Below, piece by piece: positions 15,572 through 23,885 of a DNA stretch of 64,000 nucleotides. The notes under the pieces were generated by a model. The model saw nothing but the letters and a program-made list of their open reading frames with translations. It made no database searches and was not told where the DNA came from. The position numbers were made by a program, and so were the translations under genes. How positions within the stretch are numbered: position 1 is the first letter of the stretch; each line of letters starts with the position of its first letter. Source of the DNA: CADDZP01 sp035948135 (GTDB taxonomy: Bacteria > Actinomycetota > Acidimicrobiia > Acidimicrobiales > AC-14); NCBI GenBank assembly GCA_035948135.1, contig DASZJL010000223.1:1-64000 (forward strand). Reading direction: 5' to 3'.

Positions 15572-16003
15572 ATGACAAACGCGGAGCAGCTGGACGACAT
15601 CCTCGAGCGCCTGCGGGCGGCGGGCGGCCGCATCACCTCGGCCCGCCGGGCCCTCGTGACCGCCCTGCTCGAGTACGACGGCCATCCCACGGCGGAGGGC
15701 CTGGCCGCCACCGTGCAGGCCCGCCAGCCCGACGTCCACCAGACGACGATCTACCGGATCCTCGACGACCTCGAACGGCTCGGAGTGGTCGAGCACACGC
15801 ACCTCGGCCACGGCCCCGCCGTCTATCACCTGAGCGAGAGCGCCCATCCCCACGTGGTGTGTGAGCGTTGCGGGCGCGTGATCGAGGTCGACCGGCGGGC
15901 CTTCGACGCCCTCGCCCGCCAGCTGCGGGACAAGCACGACTTCGAGCTCCACCCCGGGCACTTCGCCGTCACCGGCAGGTGTGGGGCCTGCGCCGCCGAA
16001 TAA
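15572..16003 (+). CDS. Fur-family metalloregulator, probably Nur
   Basis: A 143-residue Fur-type repressor. The N-terminal winged helix reads LRAAGGRITSARRALVTALL and HQTTIYRILDDLERLGVVEH. The metal-binding dimerisation domain has HPHVVCERCGRVIEVD and a closing GRCGACAAE, so both structural CxxC pairs are present. The start has CCGGAGG upstream. Fur-family members sense Fe, Zn, Mn, Ni or peroxide. The linked NicO gene and the TTGCAA-n5-ACGCAA box argue for nickel (Nur). A GCCGCC-GAA-GGCGGC hairpin lies in the 83-base gap after nicO, so regulator and transporter may be partly uncoupled. Confidence 0.85.
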   Translation: MTNAEQLDDILERLRAAGGRITSARRALVTALLEYDGHPTAEGLAATVQARQPDVHQTTIYRILDDLERLGVVEHTHLGHGPAVYHLSESAHPHVVCERCGRVIEVDRRAFDALARQLRDKHDFELHPGHFAVTGRCGACAAE

Positions 16004-16009
16004 TCCTCC

Positions 16010-17419
16010 GTGCACAAGGGGCGAATCGCACTGTTGGTCGTCGCCGTGGTGGCGGTGCTGCTGGGCATCCCAGCGACCCGCGCGCGTGCGGCGGGTCCGA
16101 CGTTCACCGACGTCTCCGGGATCCCGATCCACGTCGTCGGCCAGACCACCGTCGACAGCCGCCAGTACAACGTCCAGATGACGTCACCCGCGCTCGGGAC
16201 GAACCACGTCCTCGACGTCCGCGTCCTGCTGCCAACCAGCTATGACACGGACACGACGGCGCGCTATCCCGTCCTCTACCTCTTCCACGGCACGAGCGGC
16301 CGGGCATCGGACTGGGTGACCTTCGGCGCCGCCGAGACCACAACGGCCCCGCTCAACCTCATCACGGTGATGCCCGACGCCGGCTTCAACGGCAACGGCG
16401 GCGGATGGTTCACCGACTGGGTCGACACCGCGACCACCCTTGGCCCCTCGGAGTGGGAGACGTTCCACGTCAGCCAGCTGATCCCGTGGGTCGACGCCAA
16501 CCTGCGCACGGTCGCCACCCGATCGGGCCGCGCCGTCGCCGGCCTCTCCCAAGGCGGGTTCGGGTCCACGACCTACGCGGCCCGTCACCCCGACACGTTC
16601 CTCTCGGTGGCGTCGTTCTCGGGGGCACCCGACATCGACTACAACCCCGTCACCGCCGTGGGCGCGACGATGATCATCGAGGCGACGGCGTTCGGCCTCG
16701 ACGGCGTCGAGCCCGAGGCCATGTTCGGTTCGCGTGCGACCAACGAGATCAACTGGCAGGGCCACGACCCTGCCGACCTCGTCACCAACCTGAAGGGGAC
16801 CGACGTCCGGCTGTGGACGGGTTCAGGCCAGCCCGGCACGGGCGACCCGTTCGACGGCGCGGCGATGGGCATCGAGGCTGCGACCCACGGGTCGACGCTG
16901 AGCTTCACCCAGCGGGCGCAGATGAAGGGCGTGCCCTACCAGCTGAATGACTACGGCGCCGGCATCCACACCTGGAAGTACTGGACGCGCGACCTGCAGC
17001 AGTACGCGCCCCAGCTGATGACGCTCTTCGGCAGTCCCCCGGCGCCGCCCGCGCCGACGCAGTATGAGTCCATCGACAAGACCTGGTCACAGTGGGGTTG
17101 GTCGGTCGCGTTGTCCCGCTCGGTCGCGCAGCAGTTCAGTTCGCTGACCGGCGCCGGCGCCGGAGGGTTCACGCTCGCCGGGACCGGCACGGCCGCGGTG
17201 GTGACCCCCGCCCTCTACGCCCCGAACTCGCCCCAGAGCGTGACGATGGCGACGACGACCGGCTCGACCACGACCACGGTCGCCGCAGACGGCGCCGGGC
17301 AGCTGCATCTGACAGTGCCGCTGGGCCCCGACGTCCCTGGCGCCGGCGGCGCCGCGGTCATGGGCGTGCCCGACGTTCCCCCGTGGCCGTCGACCACGGT
17401 CACCGTCCACCCCGCCTAG
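16010..17419 (+). CDS. Secreted esterase, esterase D / antigen 85-like fold
   Basis: A 469-residue exported alpha/beta hydrolase. The signal peptide runs to about residue 28 (cleavage near ARA-AG). The esterase domain shows YPVLYLFHGTSGRASDWV (oxyanion region), nucleophile Ser180 in AGLSQGGFGS, and a late His in GAGIHTWKYW. After a Pro-rich linker at about 345 there is a C-terminal beta-rich domain (TWSQWGWSVALSRSVAQQF onward) that could bind cell wall or polymer. Antigen 85-type enzymes transfer mycolates, but there is no evidence of mycolic acid synthesis here, so ester hydrolysis is the safer call. The GTG start is 6 bases after the Fur stop, so it may be cotranscribed with it. Confidence 0.85.
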   Translation: MHKGRIALLVVAVVAVLLGIPATRARAAGPTFTDVSGIPIHVVGQTTVDSRQYNVQMTSPALGTNHVLDVRVLLPTSYDTDTTARYPVLYLFHGTSGRASDWVTFGAAETTTAPLNLITVMPDAGFNGNGGGWFTDWVDTATTLGPSEWETFHVSQLIPWVDANLRTVATRSGRAVAGLSQGGFGSTTYAARHPDTFLSVASFSGAPDIDYNPVTAVGATMIIEATAFGLDGVEPEAMFGSRATNEINWQGHDPADLVTNLKGTDVRLWTGSGQPGTGDPFDGAAMGIEAATHGSTLSFTQRAQMKGVPYQLNDYGAGIHTWKYWTRDLQQYAPQLMTLFGSPPAPPAPTQYESIDKTWSQWGWSVALSRSVAQQFSSLTGAGAGGFTLAGTGTAAVVTPALYAPNSPQSVTMATTTGSTTTTVAADGAGQLHLTVPLGPDVPGAGGAAVMGVPDVPPWPSTTVTVHPA

Positions 17420-17555
17420 TCAGCACCGTCACCTCGCGGCCCGCGGCGGCGCTCGCCTGGCTCTACGCTCGCTCTCAGGTTTGGCCCAGGGACCCTTCAG
17501 TCCCAGGGGCGACGCTTGGAAGGTCCTGTAGACGCTCGTAGAAGGGAGGCCGTCG

Positions 17556-18245
17556 ATGGAACAGGCGCCCATGCGGGTGCTGGTCGTCGACGACGAGAGC
17601 TACATCACCGACCTGGTCGGCACCGCGCTCCGTTACGAAGGCTTCCAGGTCGAGGAAGCCCCCGGTGGACGGGCGGCTATGGCAGCCGCCTCCTCGTTCC
17701 GGCCCGACCTCGTGATCCTCGACGTCATGCTCCCCGATCTCGATGGCTTCGAGGTCACCCGCCGCCTCCGGTCCGAGGGTTTCCGGGCCCCGGTGCTGTT
17801 CCTCACCGCGAAGGACGCCACCGAGGACAAGGTGGTGGGGCTCACGATCGGCGGCGACGACTACCTCACCAAACCCTTCGCGCTCGACGAGCTCATCGCC
17901 CGGGTGCGCGCCGTCCTCCGCCGCACCGGCGGGGGCAACGGCGACGAGTCCCTGCGGTTCGCCGACCTGGTGATGGACGAGGACACCCACGAGGTCTGGC
18001 GGAGCGACAACCTGGTGCAGCTGACGCCCACCGAGTTCAAGCTCCTGCGCTACTTCCTCCTCAACCCCCGGCGCGTGCTGTCCAAGACCCAGCTCCTCGA
18101 GCACGTGTGGGAGTACGACTTCGGTGGCGACCCCAACATCTTGGAGACCTACATCTCCTATCTGCGCAAGAAACTGAACGCGGCGGGGCCGCCCCTCATC
18201 CAGACCGTGCGAGGCGTCGGGTACAGCCTGCGCCTGGCTGGATGA
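17556..18245 (+). CDS. OmpR/PhoB-type response regulator
   Basis: A 229-residue two-domain regulator. The receiver has acidic DDE at 12-14, phospho-acceptor Asp56 in VILDVMLPD, the Thr in FLTAKD and Lys in YLTKPF. The C-terminal winged helix includes LTPTEFKLLRYFLLNPRRVL and RGVGYSLRL. The ATG follows GGGAGG. It is directly followed by its histidine kinase (24-base gap), so the pair forms one unit. The overall pattern resembles the MprA/TcrA/PrrA regulators of actinobacteria, but the target genes cannot be inferred beyond the adjacent YceI gene. Confidence 0.95.
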   Translation: MEQAPMRVLVVDDESYITDLVGTALRYEGFQVEEAPGGRAAMAAASSFRPDLVILDVMLPDLDGFEVTRRLRSEGFRAPVLFLTAKDATEDKVVGLTIGGDDYLTKPFALDELIARVRAVLRRTGGGNGDESLRFADLVMDEDTHEVWRSDNLVQLTPTEFKLLRYFLLNPRRVLSKTQLLEHVWEYDFGGDPNILETYISYLRKKLNAAGPPLIQTVRGVGYSLRLAG

Positions 18246-18269
18246 GCGGAGGACAAGGAGGCCGGTGAC

Positions 18270-19859
18270 GTGTCGCTGCGCGCCCGGCTGGTGGCCGTGG
18301 CGTCGGCCCTCGTCGTCGTGGGCCTCGTTGTCGCTGCACTCGTCAGTTACACGGCGCTCCGCTCGTCGCTGCTGAGCCGGGTCGACCAGCAACTCGAGCT
18401 CCTCCACCGCCGCGTCGAGGCGCAGCTGTTCCGGTCCGGCGACGCCAACTCGATCGGGCGGGCGGCCGCGTTCGACACCGTGGCCGGGTCGCCGCCGTTC
18501 CTCCAGGTGCGCAACGACGACGGCTCCGTGCTCGGCAGCGTGGTCGTGCGTCCCCCCGGTGAGCGCACCTACACCCCCCAGCTTCCATCCCGTCTTCCGT
18601 CGGTCCCCGTTGACACCGACCCCAACCCCGGAGGCCCCAGCAAGACGTTCACCGTCGGCTCGGCCGAGACCGGCGGGCCCGACTTTCGTGTGAACGTGTC
18701 GTCCATCGGCGCGAGTGGCCAGACGCTGATCGTCGCCCTACCCCTACGCGACGTCGCCCGCACGTTGCAGCGCTTCCGCAACATCGAGCTGCTCGTGACC
18801 ATCGGCGTGGCGCTCGCCGTGGCCGGGGTCGGGCTGTGGCTGGTGCGAGTCGCCATGCGGCCGCTGACGGGAATGGCCACCACCGCCGACGCCATCGCAG
18901 CCGGCGACCTGAGCGCCCGCGTGTCCCCAGCCGACGACGACACCGAGATTGGGCGCCTGGGGCTGGCCCTCAACACCATGCTGGAGCGGATCGAGAATGC
19001 GTTTGCCCAGCGCCAGCAGTCTGAAGACCGGCTGCGGCGGTTCGTAGCGGACGCCTCTCACGAGCTGCGTACGCCGCTCACCTCGATCCGCGGCTACGCC
19101 GAGCTCTTCCGCCGGGGCGCGGCCACCAGGCCCGACGACCTGGCGAAGGCGATGTCCCGCATCGAAGAAGAGGCCGCCCGCATGGGCATCCTCGTCGAGG
19201 AGATGCTCCTCCTCGCCCGCCTCGATCAAGGGCGACCGCTCGAACGCCGGCCGGTCGACCTGTCCGCCATGGCCGCGCAAGCCGTCGCCGACGCGCGCGT
19301 GGTCGAACCGAACCGTCGGATCGACCTCGACCTCGATGGATCCGTCGAGGTCGTCGGTGACGCCGTGCGCCTGCGCCAGGTCCTCGACAACCTGCTTTCC
19401 AACGTGCGGACCCACACGCCCGCCGGCACGCCGGTCACCGTGCGGGCCCGTCGCGACGGGGCCGACGCCGTGCTGGTCGTCGAGGACGAGGGGCCGGGCA
19501 TGAGCGAGGACCAGGCGGCCCGGGCGTTCGAGCGCTTCTACCGGGTCGACCCGTCCCGCGCCCGCACGAGCGGCGGCGTCGGGCTCGGACTGTCGATCGT
19601 GAACGCCATCGTCGTCGCCCACGAGGGAACGGTCACTGTCGACTCCCGACCCGGCGAGGGAGCCACGTTCACGGTCACGCTCCCCGTCGACGGACCGACG
19701 GAGCACCCAGAAGCCAAAGAGGAATCAGTGACCGAGCACCACGAGGAACTCGATCAGCCCGTGGTCCTCGGTGCTGATCGGCCCGAAGCTCGGGTTGGGG
19801 ATGTTCCAGTTGGCGAACACGACGGGGATCGAGCCGCTGACCCTGATGGTGTTGCCTGA
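18270..19859 (+). CDS. Membrane sensor histidine kinase with C-terminal overrun
   Basis: A 529-residue HisKA kinase. TM1 (about 8-30), an external sensor (about 31-165), TM2 (about 172-194) and HAMP (VAMRPLTGMATTADAIAAGD) lead to the dimerisation domain with phospho-His in VADASHELRTPLTSIRGY. The ATPase domain has N-box DNLLSNVRTH, DEGPGMS and GVGLGLSIVNAI. The start has AAGGAGG eight bases upstream. The catalytic domain ends at about VTLPVDG; another 50 or so acidic residues continue to a stop at 19859, running 135 bases antisense through the end of the YceI gene. The tail is probably a read-on without function. Confidence 0.93.
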   Translation: MSLRARLVAVASALVVVGLVVAALVSYTALRSSLLSRVDQQLELLHRRVEAQLFRSGDANSIGRAAAFDTVAGSPPFLQVRNDDGSVLGSVVVRPPGERTYTPQLPSRLPSVPVDTDPNPGGPSKTFTVGSAETGGPDFRVNVSSIGASGQTLIVALPLRDVARTLQRFRNIELLVTIGVALAVAGVGLWLVRVAMRPLTGMATTADAIAAGDLSARVSPADDDTEIGRLGLALNTMLERIENAFAQRQQSEDRLRRFVADASHELRTPLTSIRGYAELFRRGAATRPDDLAKAMSRIEEEAARMGILVEEMLLLARLDQGRPLERRPVDLSAMAAQAVADARVVEPNRRIDLDLDGSVEVVGDAVRLRQVLDNLLSNVRTHTPAGTPVTVRARRDGADAVLVVEDEGPGMSEDQAARAFERFYRVDPSRARTSGGVGLGLSIVNAIVVAHEGTVTVDSRPGEGATFTVTLPVDGPTEHPEAKEESVTEHHEELDQPVVLGADRPEARVGDVPVGEHDGDRAADPDGVA

Positions 19860-20420
19860 GCGCTCGGCCTGAATGTCGGCCACGGCCGGCTTAGTGACGC
19901 CGTGGGTGGTCAGGTCGCCGGTGGCTTTGGTGGTCACCCGACCGGTCGTCGACGACAGGTCGATGGGCTGGGTCAGCTTGAAGGTGGCCGTCGGGAACGT
20001 GGACGTGTCCATGATCCGGTGCTGGAACTGGTCGTCGCGCTTGGCCTTGTCACTCGACACCTGGGTGAGGTCGACGGTGACGTTGGCGGCCGTGACCTTG
20101 GTGCCGTTGATGGCGGCGTCACCAGTCACCGCCGTGGTCCGCCCCACAGCCTCGTTGTGCTGGCCGAAGAGGATCTCGTTCACGCGGTAGCCGGCCTGCG
20201 AACCGGTGGTCACCTTCCACGTCCCGTCGAGAGGAACGGTGGCGCCGCCGCTGCTGGGGTCGGCGGTGGTGCCCGTCGAGTTCTGCGACGACAGGCTCAG
20301 GCGCTTGGGCGCCTTCCCCTCGATGAAGTGGATGTAGACGTATGGCCCGGCGACGGCGAGCACCGCCACGACGACGACTCCCACGATCAGCCATCGCTGC
20401 CAGCCACGGATGCGTGCCAT
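19725..20420 (-). CDS. Membrane-anchored YceI-like lipid-binding protein
   Basis: A 231-residue protein with a single N-terminal anchor (WLIVGVVVVAVLAVAGPYVY) and an outer YceI lipocalin-like barrel: PLDGTWKVTTGSQAGYRVNE at the start, DDQFQHRIMDTSTFPTATFK in the middle and GPISTEDHGLIEFLVVL at the end. The family binds isoprenoid-type lipids in a hydrophobic tunnel. I used ATG 20420, which has GGGAG at proper spacing; the frame is open further upstream but that part is not protein-like. The last 135 bases overlap the histidine kinase on the opposite strand. Envelope stress control by that system is plausible but inferred. Confidence 0.88.
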   Translation of the reverse strand: MARIRGWQRWLIVGVVVVAVLAVAGPYVYIHFIEGKAPKRLSLSSQNSTGTTADPSSGGATVPLDGTWKVTTGSQAGYRVNEILFGQHNEAVGRTTAVTGDAAINGTKVTAANVTVDLTQVSSDKAKRDDQFQHRIMDTSTFPTATFKLTQPIDLSSTTGRVTTKATGDLTTHGVTKPAVADIQAERSGNTIRVSGSIPVVFANWNIPNPSFGPISTEDHGLIEFLVVLGH

Positions 20421-20605
20421 TGGACTCCCATTCCCTTTGGTACGGCCGAGAATTCTCGTGGCCGCCGCTGGACGCCGCCCCGGAACTTGCTCAGAGTTGG
20501 CTGGGAAGTCTGTTCCATTTTGCGCCAACAGGCGTACACTTCAGTCGTCGTAACACGGTCGTCGGGGCTCGGCGGGGCCCCCTGGGTTCAGAAGGGAGCC
20601 CTCTC

Positions 20606-20638
20606 ATGACCGCACAGCCCCGATGGGCAGCGCCGTGA
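20606..20638 (+). other. Possible 10-codon leader ORF
   Basis: ATG with a good GAAGGGAG ribosome site opens a frame of ten codons ending TGA at 20638. It overlaps the start of the next small ORF (ATG 20623) in another frame. It could be a leader peptide coupling translation into the two small ORFs behind it, or simply mark their ribosome landing site. Confidence 0.3.
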
Positions 20639-20754
20639 GCCTCGTGATCAGGCTCGCCGCAGCCTGGACGTTCCTCTCGGTCGCAGCCTCGCTCGCGCTC
20701 GGACGGGCCCTCAGCGCACTCGACCGCGTGCCGGTGCGGGTGCCGTACAGATGA
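20623..20754 (+). CDS. Predicted 43-residue membrane microprotein
   Basis: The frame reads MGSAVSLVIRLAAAWTFLSV followed by AASLALGRALSALDRVPVRV and PYR, so a single hydrophobic helix with a basic C-terminus. It has no own ribosome site but begins inside the 10-codon leader ORF and ends with TGA overlapping the ATG of the next ORF (ATGA), a coupled arrangement. It is too short for family assignment, so coding status rests on this overlap and on the plausible membrane topology. Confidence 0.4.
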   Translation: MGSAVSLVIRLAAAWTFLSVAASLALGRALSALDRVPVRVPYR

Positions 20755-20924
20755 CTCGGGTGACAGGCGCTCCAGAGGCGGCCCCACCCAGTTGCGAGCC
20801 GACCGTGAGGTGCCCGGCCTGCGGCGGTGTCATCCCGCTGTCCAGCGGGTGGGGCCCGGTGGGCGACAAGCGCTTCTTGTGCGCCCGGTGCGGTGAGGTC
20901 ACCGACCTCACGATCCGCATCTGA
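20751..20924 (+). CDS. 57-residue zinc-ribbon microprotein
   Basis: A small protein with two cysteine pairs: VRCPACGGVIPLSSGWGPVG and DKRFLCARCGEVTDLTIRI. CPxC and CxxC spaced by about 20 residues form a zinc ribbon (rubredoxin-like knuckles), as in many small nucleic-acid or protein-binding factors. It starts at an ATG that overlaps the stop of the preceding 43-codon ORF (ATGA). The cysteine pattern strongly supports real coding. It is convergent with the serine hydrolase gene, 13 bases away. Function unknown. Confidence 0.65.
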   Translation: MTRVTGAPEAAPPSCEPTVRCPACGGVIPLSSGWGPVGDKRFLCARCGEVTDLTIRI

Positions 20925-20937
20925 CAGTCGCTGGTCG

Positions 20938-22173
20938 TCAGTCGACGAGGGCCTGGTAGACGAGCTGCTTCAGCTGTGGCCGGATCGGGTAGGTGCTCGA
21001 CGGCAAGAGTTGGGTGAGGAACAGCGCCGTCACCTGCTCGACGGGGTCGACCCAGAAGGCGGTGCTGGCCGCCCCGCCCCACGCGAACTCACCGGGGCTG
21101 GCCAGGACCTTGTTCTTGACCGGGTCGACGAGCACCGAGAACCCCAGCCCGAAGCCCGTGCCGTCGAAGGTGGTCTCGGCGAACAGCGGCCGGCCGAAGG
21201 CCTCGAGATCGGCGCCCCCCGGGAGATGGTTCTGGGTCATGTAGCGCACGGTGCGGCTGCCCAGGAGGCGGACCCCGTCGAGCTCGCCCTCGTTGAGCAG
21301 CATCTGGGTGAAGCGGTGGTAGTCAGCCGCGGTCGACACGAGCCCGCCCCCGCCGGAGAGGGCGTCGGGCGGCCGCAGGGCGAGGTCGCCCAAGGGGTCG
21401 AGCCGGACGGCCCGCCCCGTGGCGGGGTCGGGCATGTAGAGCGCTGCCAGGCGCTCGGCGTCACCGGCGCCGACCGAGAACGCGCTGTCGTCCATGCCCA
21501 GGGGGCGGAAGATGCGCTCGTCGAAGAAGCGGTCGAGGGACTGCCCGGAGGCCACCTCGACGACCCGGCCCAAGACGTCACTGGACACGCCGTAGTTCCA
21601 CTCCGAGCCGGGCTGGAACAGCAGGGGGATCGCCGCCCAGGCGTCACAGCACGCGGCCAGGTCCATGCCCGGCGGGCTCCCCCACTCGAAGCCCTGGGAC
21701 CGGTAGATCGCGTCGATCGGGTGGGCGTGGTGGAAGCCGTACGTCAGCCCCGATGTGTGGGTGAGCAGGTGCCAGATGCGCACGGGCTCGGTGGCCGGCT
21801 CGGTCACCGGCCGCAGGGCCGAGCCCTGTCGGTACACACGCACGTCTGCGAATGACGGGATGAAATTGCTCACCGCGTCCTTGAGTTCGAAGGCCCCTTC
21901 CTCATAGAGCATCATCGCCGCCACCGACGTCACCGGCTTCGTCATCGAATAGACGCGGAAGACGGTGTCGAGCTCGATGGGTTGCCCGGCTTCCATGTCC
22001 CGCTGCCCGTAGGTGCTGACGTGCACGACGCGCCCGGCGCGGGTGACGGCCAGCAGCCAGCCGGGGAGGCGACCGTCGTCGACATAGCGGACGAAGTGAC
22101 GGTCGATGCGCCGCAGACGCTCGTCGTCAAAACCAGCTTCCGCGGGATCGATCTCGACCTTCAGCTCGGCCAT
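20938..22173 (-). CDS. Serine hydrolase, beta-lactamase/EstB-type esterase (family VIII)
   Basis: A 411-residue class C beta-lactamase-fold protein. The nucleophile motif SxxK is SMTK in FRVYSMTKPVTSVAAMML, the second motif is the Tyr in EWNYGVSSD, and the third box is FAWGGAAST (WGG in place of KTG), as in family VIII esterases such as EstB rather than true beta-lactamases. There is no signal peptide, so it acts in the cytosol, probably on ester or lactone substrates. The ATG at 22173 is 8 bases after TACGGT on the minus strand and has no Shine-Dalgarno, so a leaderless mRNA is predicted. Divergent from the carotenoid oxygenase. Confidence 0.9.
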   Translation of the reverse strand: MAELKVEIDPAEAGFDDERLRRIDRHFVRYVDDGRLPGWLLAVTRAGRVVHVSTYGQRDMEAGQPIELDTVFRVYSMTKPVTSVAAMMLYEEGAFELKDAVSNFIPSFADVRVYRQGSALRPVTEPATEPVRIWHLLTHTSGLTYGFHHAHPIDAIYRSQGFEWGSPPGMDLAACCDAWAAIPLLFQPGSEWNYGVSSDVLGRVVEVASGQSLDRFFDERIFRPLGMDDSAFSVGAGDAERLAALYMPDPATGRAVRLDPLGDLALRPPDALSGGGGLVSTAADYHRFTQMLLNEGELDGVRLLGSRTVRYMTQNHLPGGADLEAFGRPLFAETTFDGTGFGLGFSVLVDPVKNKVLASPGEFAWGGAASTAFWVDPVEQVTALFLTQLLPSSTYPIRPQLKQLVYQALVD

Positions 22174-22181
22174 GACGGAAA

Positions 22182-22191
22182 ACCGTAGCCT
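22182..22191. promoter_or_regulatory. Overlapping divergent -10 elements (serine hydrolase / carotenoid oxygenase)
   Basis: ACCGTAGCCT has the AnnnTAnnnT form. Minus TACGGT is 8 bases from ATG 22173; plus TAGCCT is 7 bases from ATG 22199. The whole space between the two start codons is 25 bases, so both transcripts must be essentially leaderless. Confidence 0.6.
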
Positions 22192-22198
22192 TCAGGGC

Positions 22199-23647
22199 AT
22201 GGCCTCCAGGCTGGACGGGACCCTCCCTGCTGAGGCGTGGGAGGTGGCCGGCAACCCGTACCTGGCAGGCCTGTACGCGCCGGTCGCCGAGGAGCGCACC
22301 GACGAAGGCCTCGAGGTCATCGGTGAGCTGCCGGACGACCTCGACGGCGTGTACCTGCGCAACGGACCCAACCCGCAGTTCCCACCGCCAGGCCGGTACC
22401 ACTGGTTCGACGGCGACGGCATGGTGCACGCCGTGCGCTTCCACGCCGGCCGCGCGTCGTATCGCAACCGGTGGGTGCGGACGCGCGGCTTCTCGGAGGA
22501 GCAGGCGTCAGGTGGTCCCCTGTGGACGGGCGTCATCGAGCCCCCGGCCGGCAACCCGCGCGACGACCACCTCCGGCTCAAGGACTCCGCCAACACCGAC
22601 CTGGTGTGGTTTCGCGACCGGGTGCTCGCCCTCTGGTACCTGAGCGGCGAGGCGTACGCGCTCGACGCCGTGTCGCTCGATGCACTCGGGGCCGACGACT
22701 TTGCGGGCACGCTCCCGTGCCGCATGTCGGCTCACGCCAAGGTCGACGAGGGCACCGGCGAGCTGCTGTTCTTCGACTACGGCCCCCTGCCCCCCTATAT
22801 GCGCTACGGCGTGATCGGCCCGACTGGCGTCGTCACCCACCTCGTGGACATCGACCTCCCCGGGCCTCGCCTCCCCCACGACATGGCGGCCACCGAGCAC
22901 TACTCGATCCTGATGGACCTCCCACTCGTCGCCGACGCCGAGGCCGCACGACAGGGCCGGCACAAGATCGTGTTCGATCCGGACCTACCGGCGCGCTTCG
23001 GCGTCGTCCCTCGCCACGGCACCGGCGACGAGGTCCGGTGGTTCGAAGCCGAGCCCTGCTACGTGTACCACTCGATCAACGCCTGGGAAGACGGCGACGA
23101 GGTCGTCCTCGACCTGTGCCGGGTGAACAAGCCGGCGCCCCGTTCGGACGCCGTCGGTCCGCTGGCCAAGATGCTGTCGTACCTGCGCCTGGACGCCCAT
23201 CTCCATCGCTACCGGTTCAACATGAAGACCGGCACGTGCACCGAGACCGCCCTCGACGACGACAACACCGAGTTCCCCACCATGAATCTGGCGCAGCTCG
23301 GCCGGCCCTCCCGCTTCGCGTACGCCATGCGCATCTCGCCCGAGCCCACGTTGCTCTTCGACGGCATCGTCAAGTACGACACCGCGTCAGGCGGCCAGGA
23401 CCGACACTGGTTCGGGCCGGGGCGCTGGGGCAGCGAGGCGCCGTTCGCGGCCCGCCCCGGCACCACGGCCGAGGACGACGGGTACGTGGTGTCCTTTGTC
23501 CACGACCAGAACGAGGACCGCTCCGAGGTCGTGGTGCTCGACGCCGCCGACCTGGCCGCCGGCCCCGTCGCCCGGGTGCTCCTCCCCGCCCGCGTCCCTC
23601 TCGGCTTCCACGCCGCCTGGGTCCGCGGCGATCAACTGCGGCTCTAA
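22199..23647 (+). CDS. Carotenoid/apocarotenoid cleavage oxygenase (RPE65 family)
   Basis: A 482-residue iron-dependent dioxygenase. The four iron-binding histidines lie in SAHAKVDEG, LPHDMAATEHYS, YVYHSINAWEDG and LGFHAAWVRG, spread along the seven-bladed propeller as usual. The N-terminus has YLRNGPNPQF and HWFDGDGMVHAVRF, diagnostic of the family. Bacterial members cleave carotenoids, stilbenes or lignin-derived stilbenoids; the substrate is not decidable here. ATG 22199 follows a -10-like TAGCCT by 7 bases without a ribosome site. An inverted repeat at 23676-23720 follows the stop. Confidence 0.93.
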   Translation: MASRLDGTLPAEAWEVAGNPYLAGLYAPVAEERTDEGLEVIGELPDDLDGVYLRNGPNPQFPPPGRYHWFDGDGMVHAVRFHAGRASYRNRWVRTRGFSEEQASGGPLWTGVIEPPAGNPRDDHLRLKDSANTDLVWFRDRVLALWYLSGEAYALDAVSLDALGADDFAGTLPCRMSAHAKVDEGTGELLFFDYGPLPPYMRYGVIGPTGVVTHLVDIDLPGPRLPHDMAATEHYSILMDLPLVADAEAARQGRHKIVFDPDLPARFGVVPRHGTGDEVRWFEAEPCYVYHSINAWEDGDEVVLDLCRVNKPAPRSDAVGPLAKMLSYLRLDAHLHRYRFNMKTGTCTETALDDDNTEFPTMNLAQLGRPSRFAYAMRISPEPTLLFDGIVKYDTASGGQDRHWFGPGRWGSEAPFAARPGTTAEDDGYVVSFVHDQNEDRSEVVVLDAADLAAGPVARVLLPARVPLGFHAAWVRGDQLRL

Positions 23648-23675
23648 AGGGGGCGGCTCACGGTTTGAAGGCCTG

Positions 23676-23720
23676 GAACGGCTGTGATTTCGCTCGAAAA
23701 CCCGCAGATCACAACCGTTC
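23676..23720. terminator. Inverted repeat after the carotenoid oxygenase gene
   Basis: GAACGGCTGTGAT (23676-23688) and ATCACAACCGTTC (23708-23720) pair over 12 of 13 positions, with weaker complementarity extending outward (GTTTGAAG against CTTGAAAC). It lies in the 238-bp gap between convergent genes, otherwise without visible coding or motif content. Confidence 0.55.
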
Positions 23721-23885
23721 GGACGCTTGAAACTTGTGAAGCGGATCTCATGCGCCGCAGCGGTCGTTGTGTGTCCCGAAATGCCCGATTCCAACGACCA
23801 CTCGGGTGCATCAGTTCGTCGGCCCGGCACCATCCCCTTCAGAGCCGCAGTTTCGTAAGTGATCGAAGCGCCTGTGAAGCGCCGG

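Noticed and set aside
16010..17419. Naming the secreted esterase an antigen 85 mycolyltransferase
   Set aside because: The fold and GLSQGG are compatible, but no mycolic acid gene is seen and the key substrate-binding segments were not recognised.
23648..23885. Possible small gene in the gap after the carotenoid oxygenase
   Set aside because: Short frames exist but lack ribosome sites and plausible proteins; only the inverted repeat is convincing.
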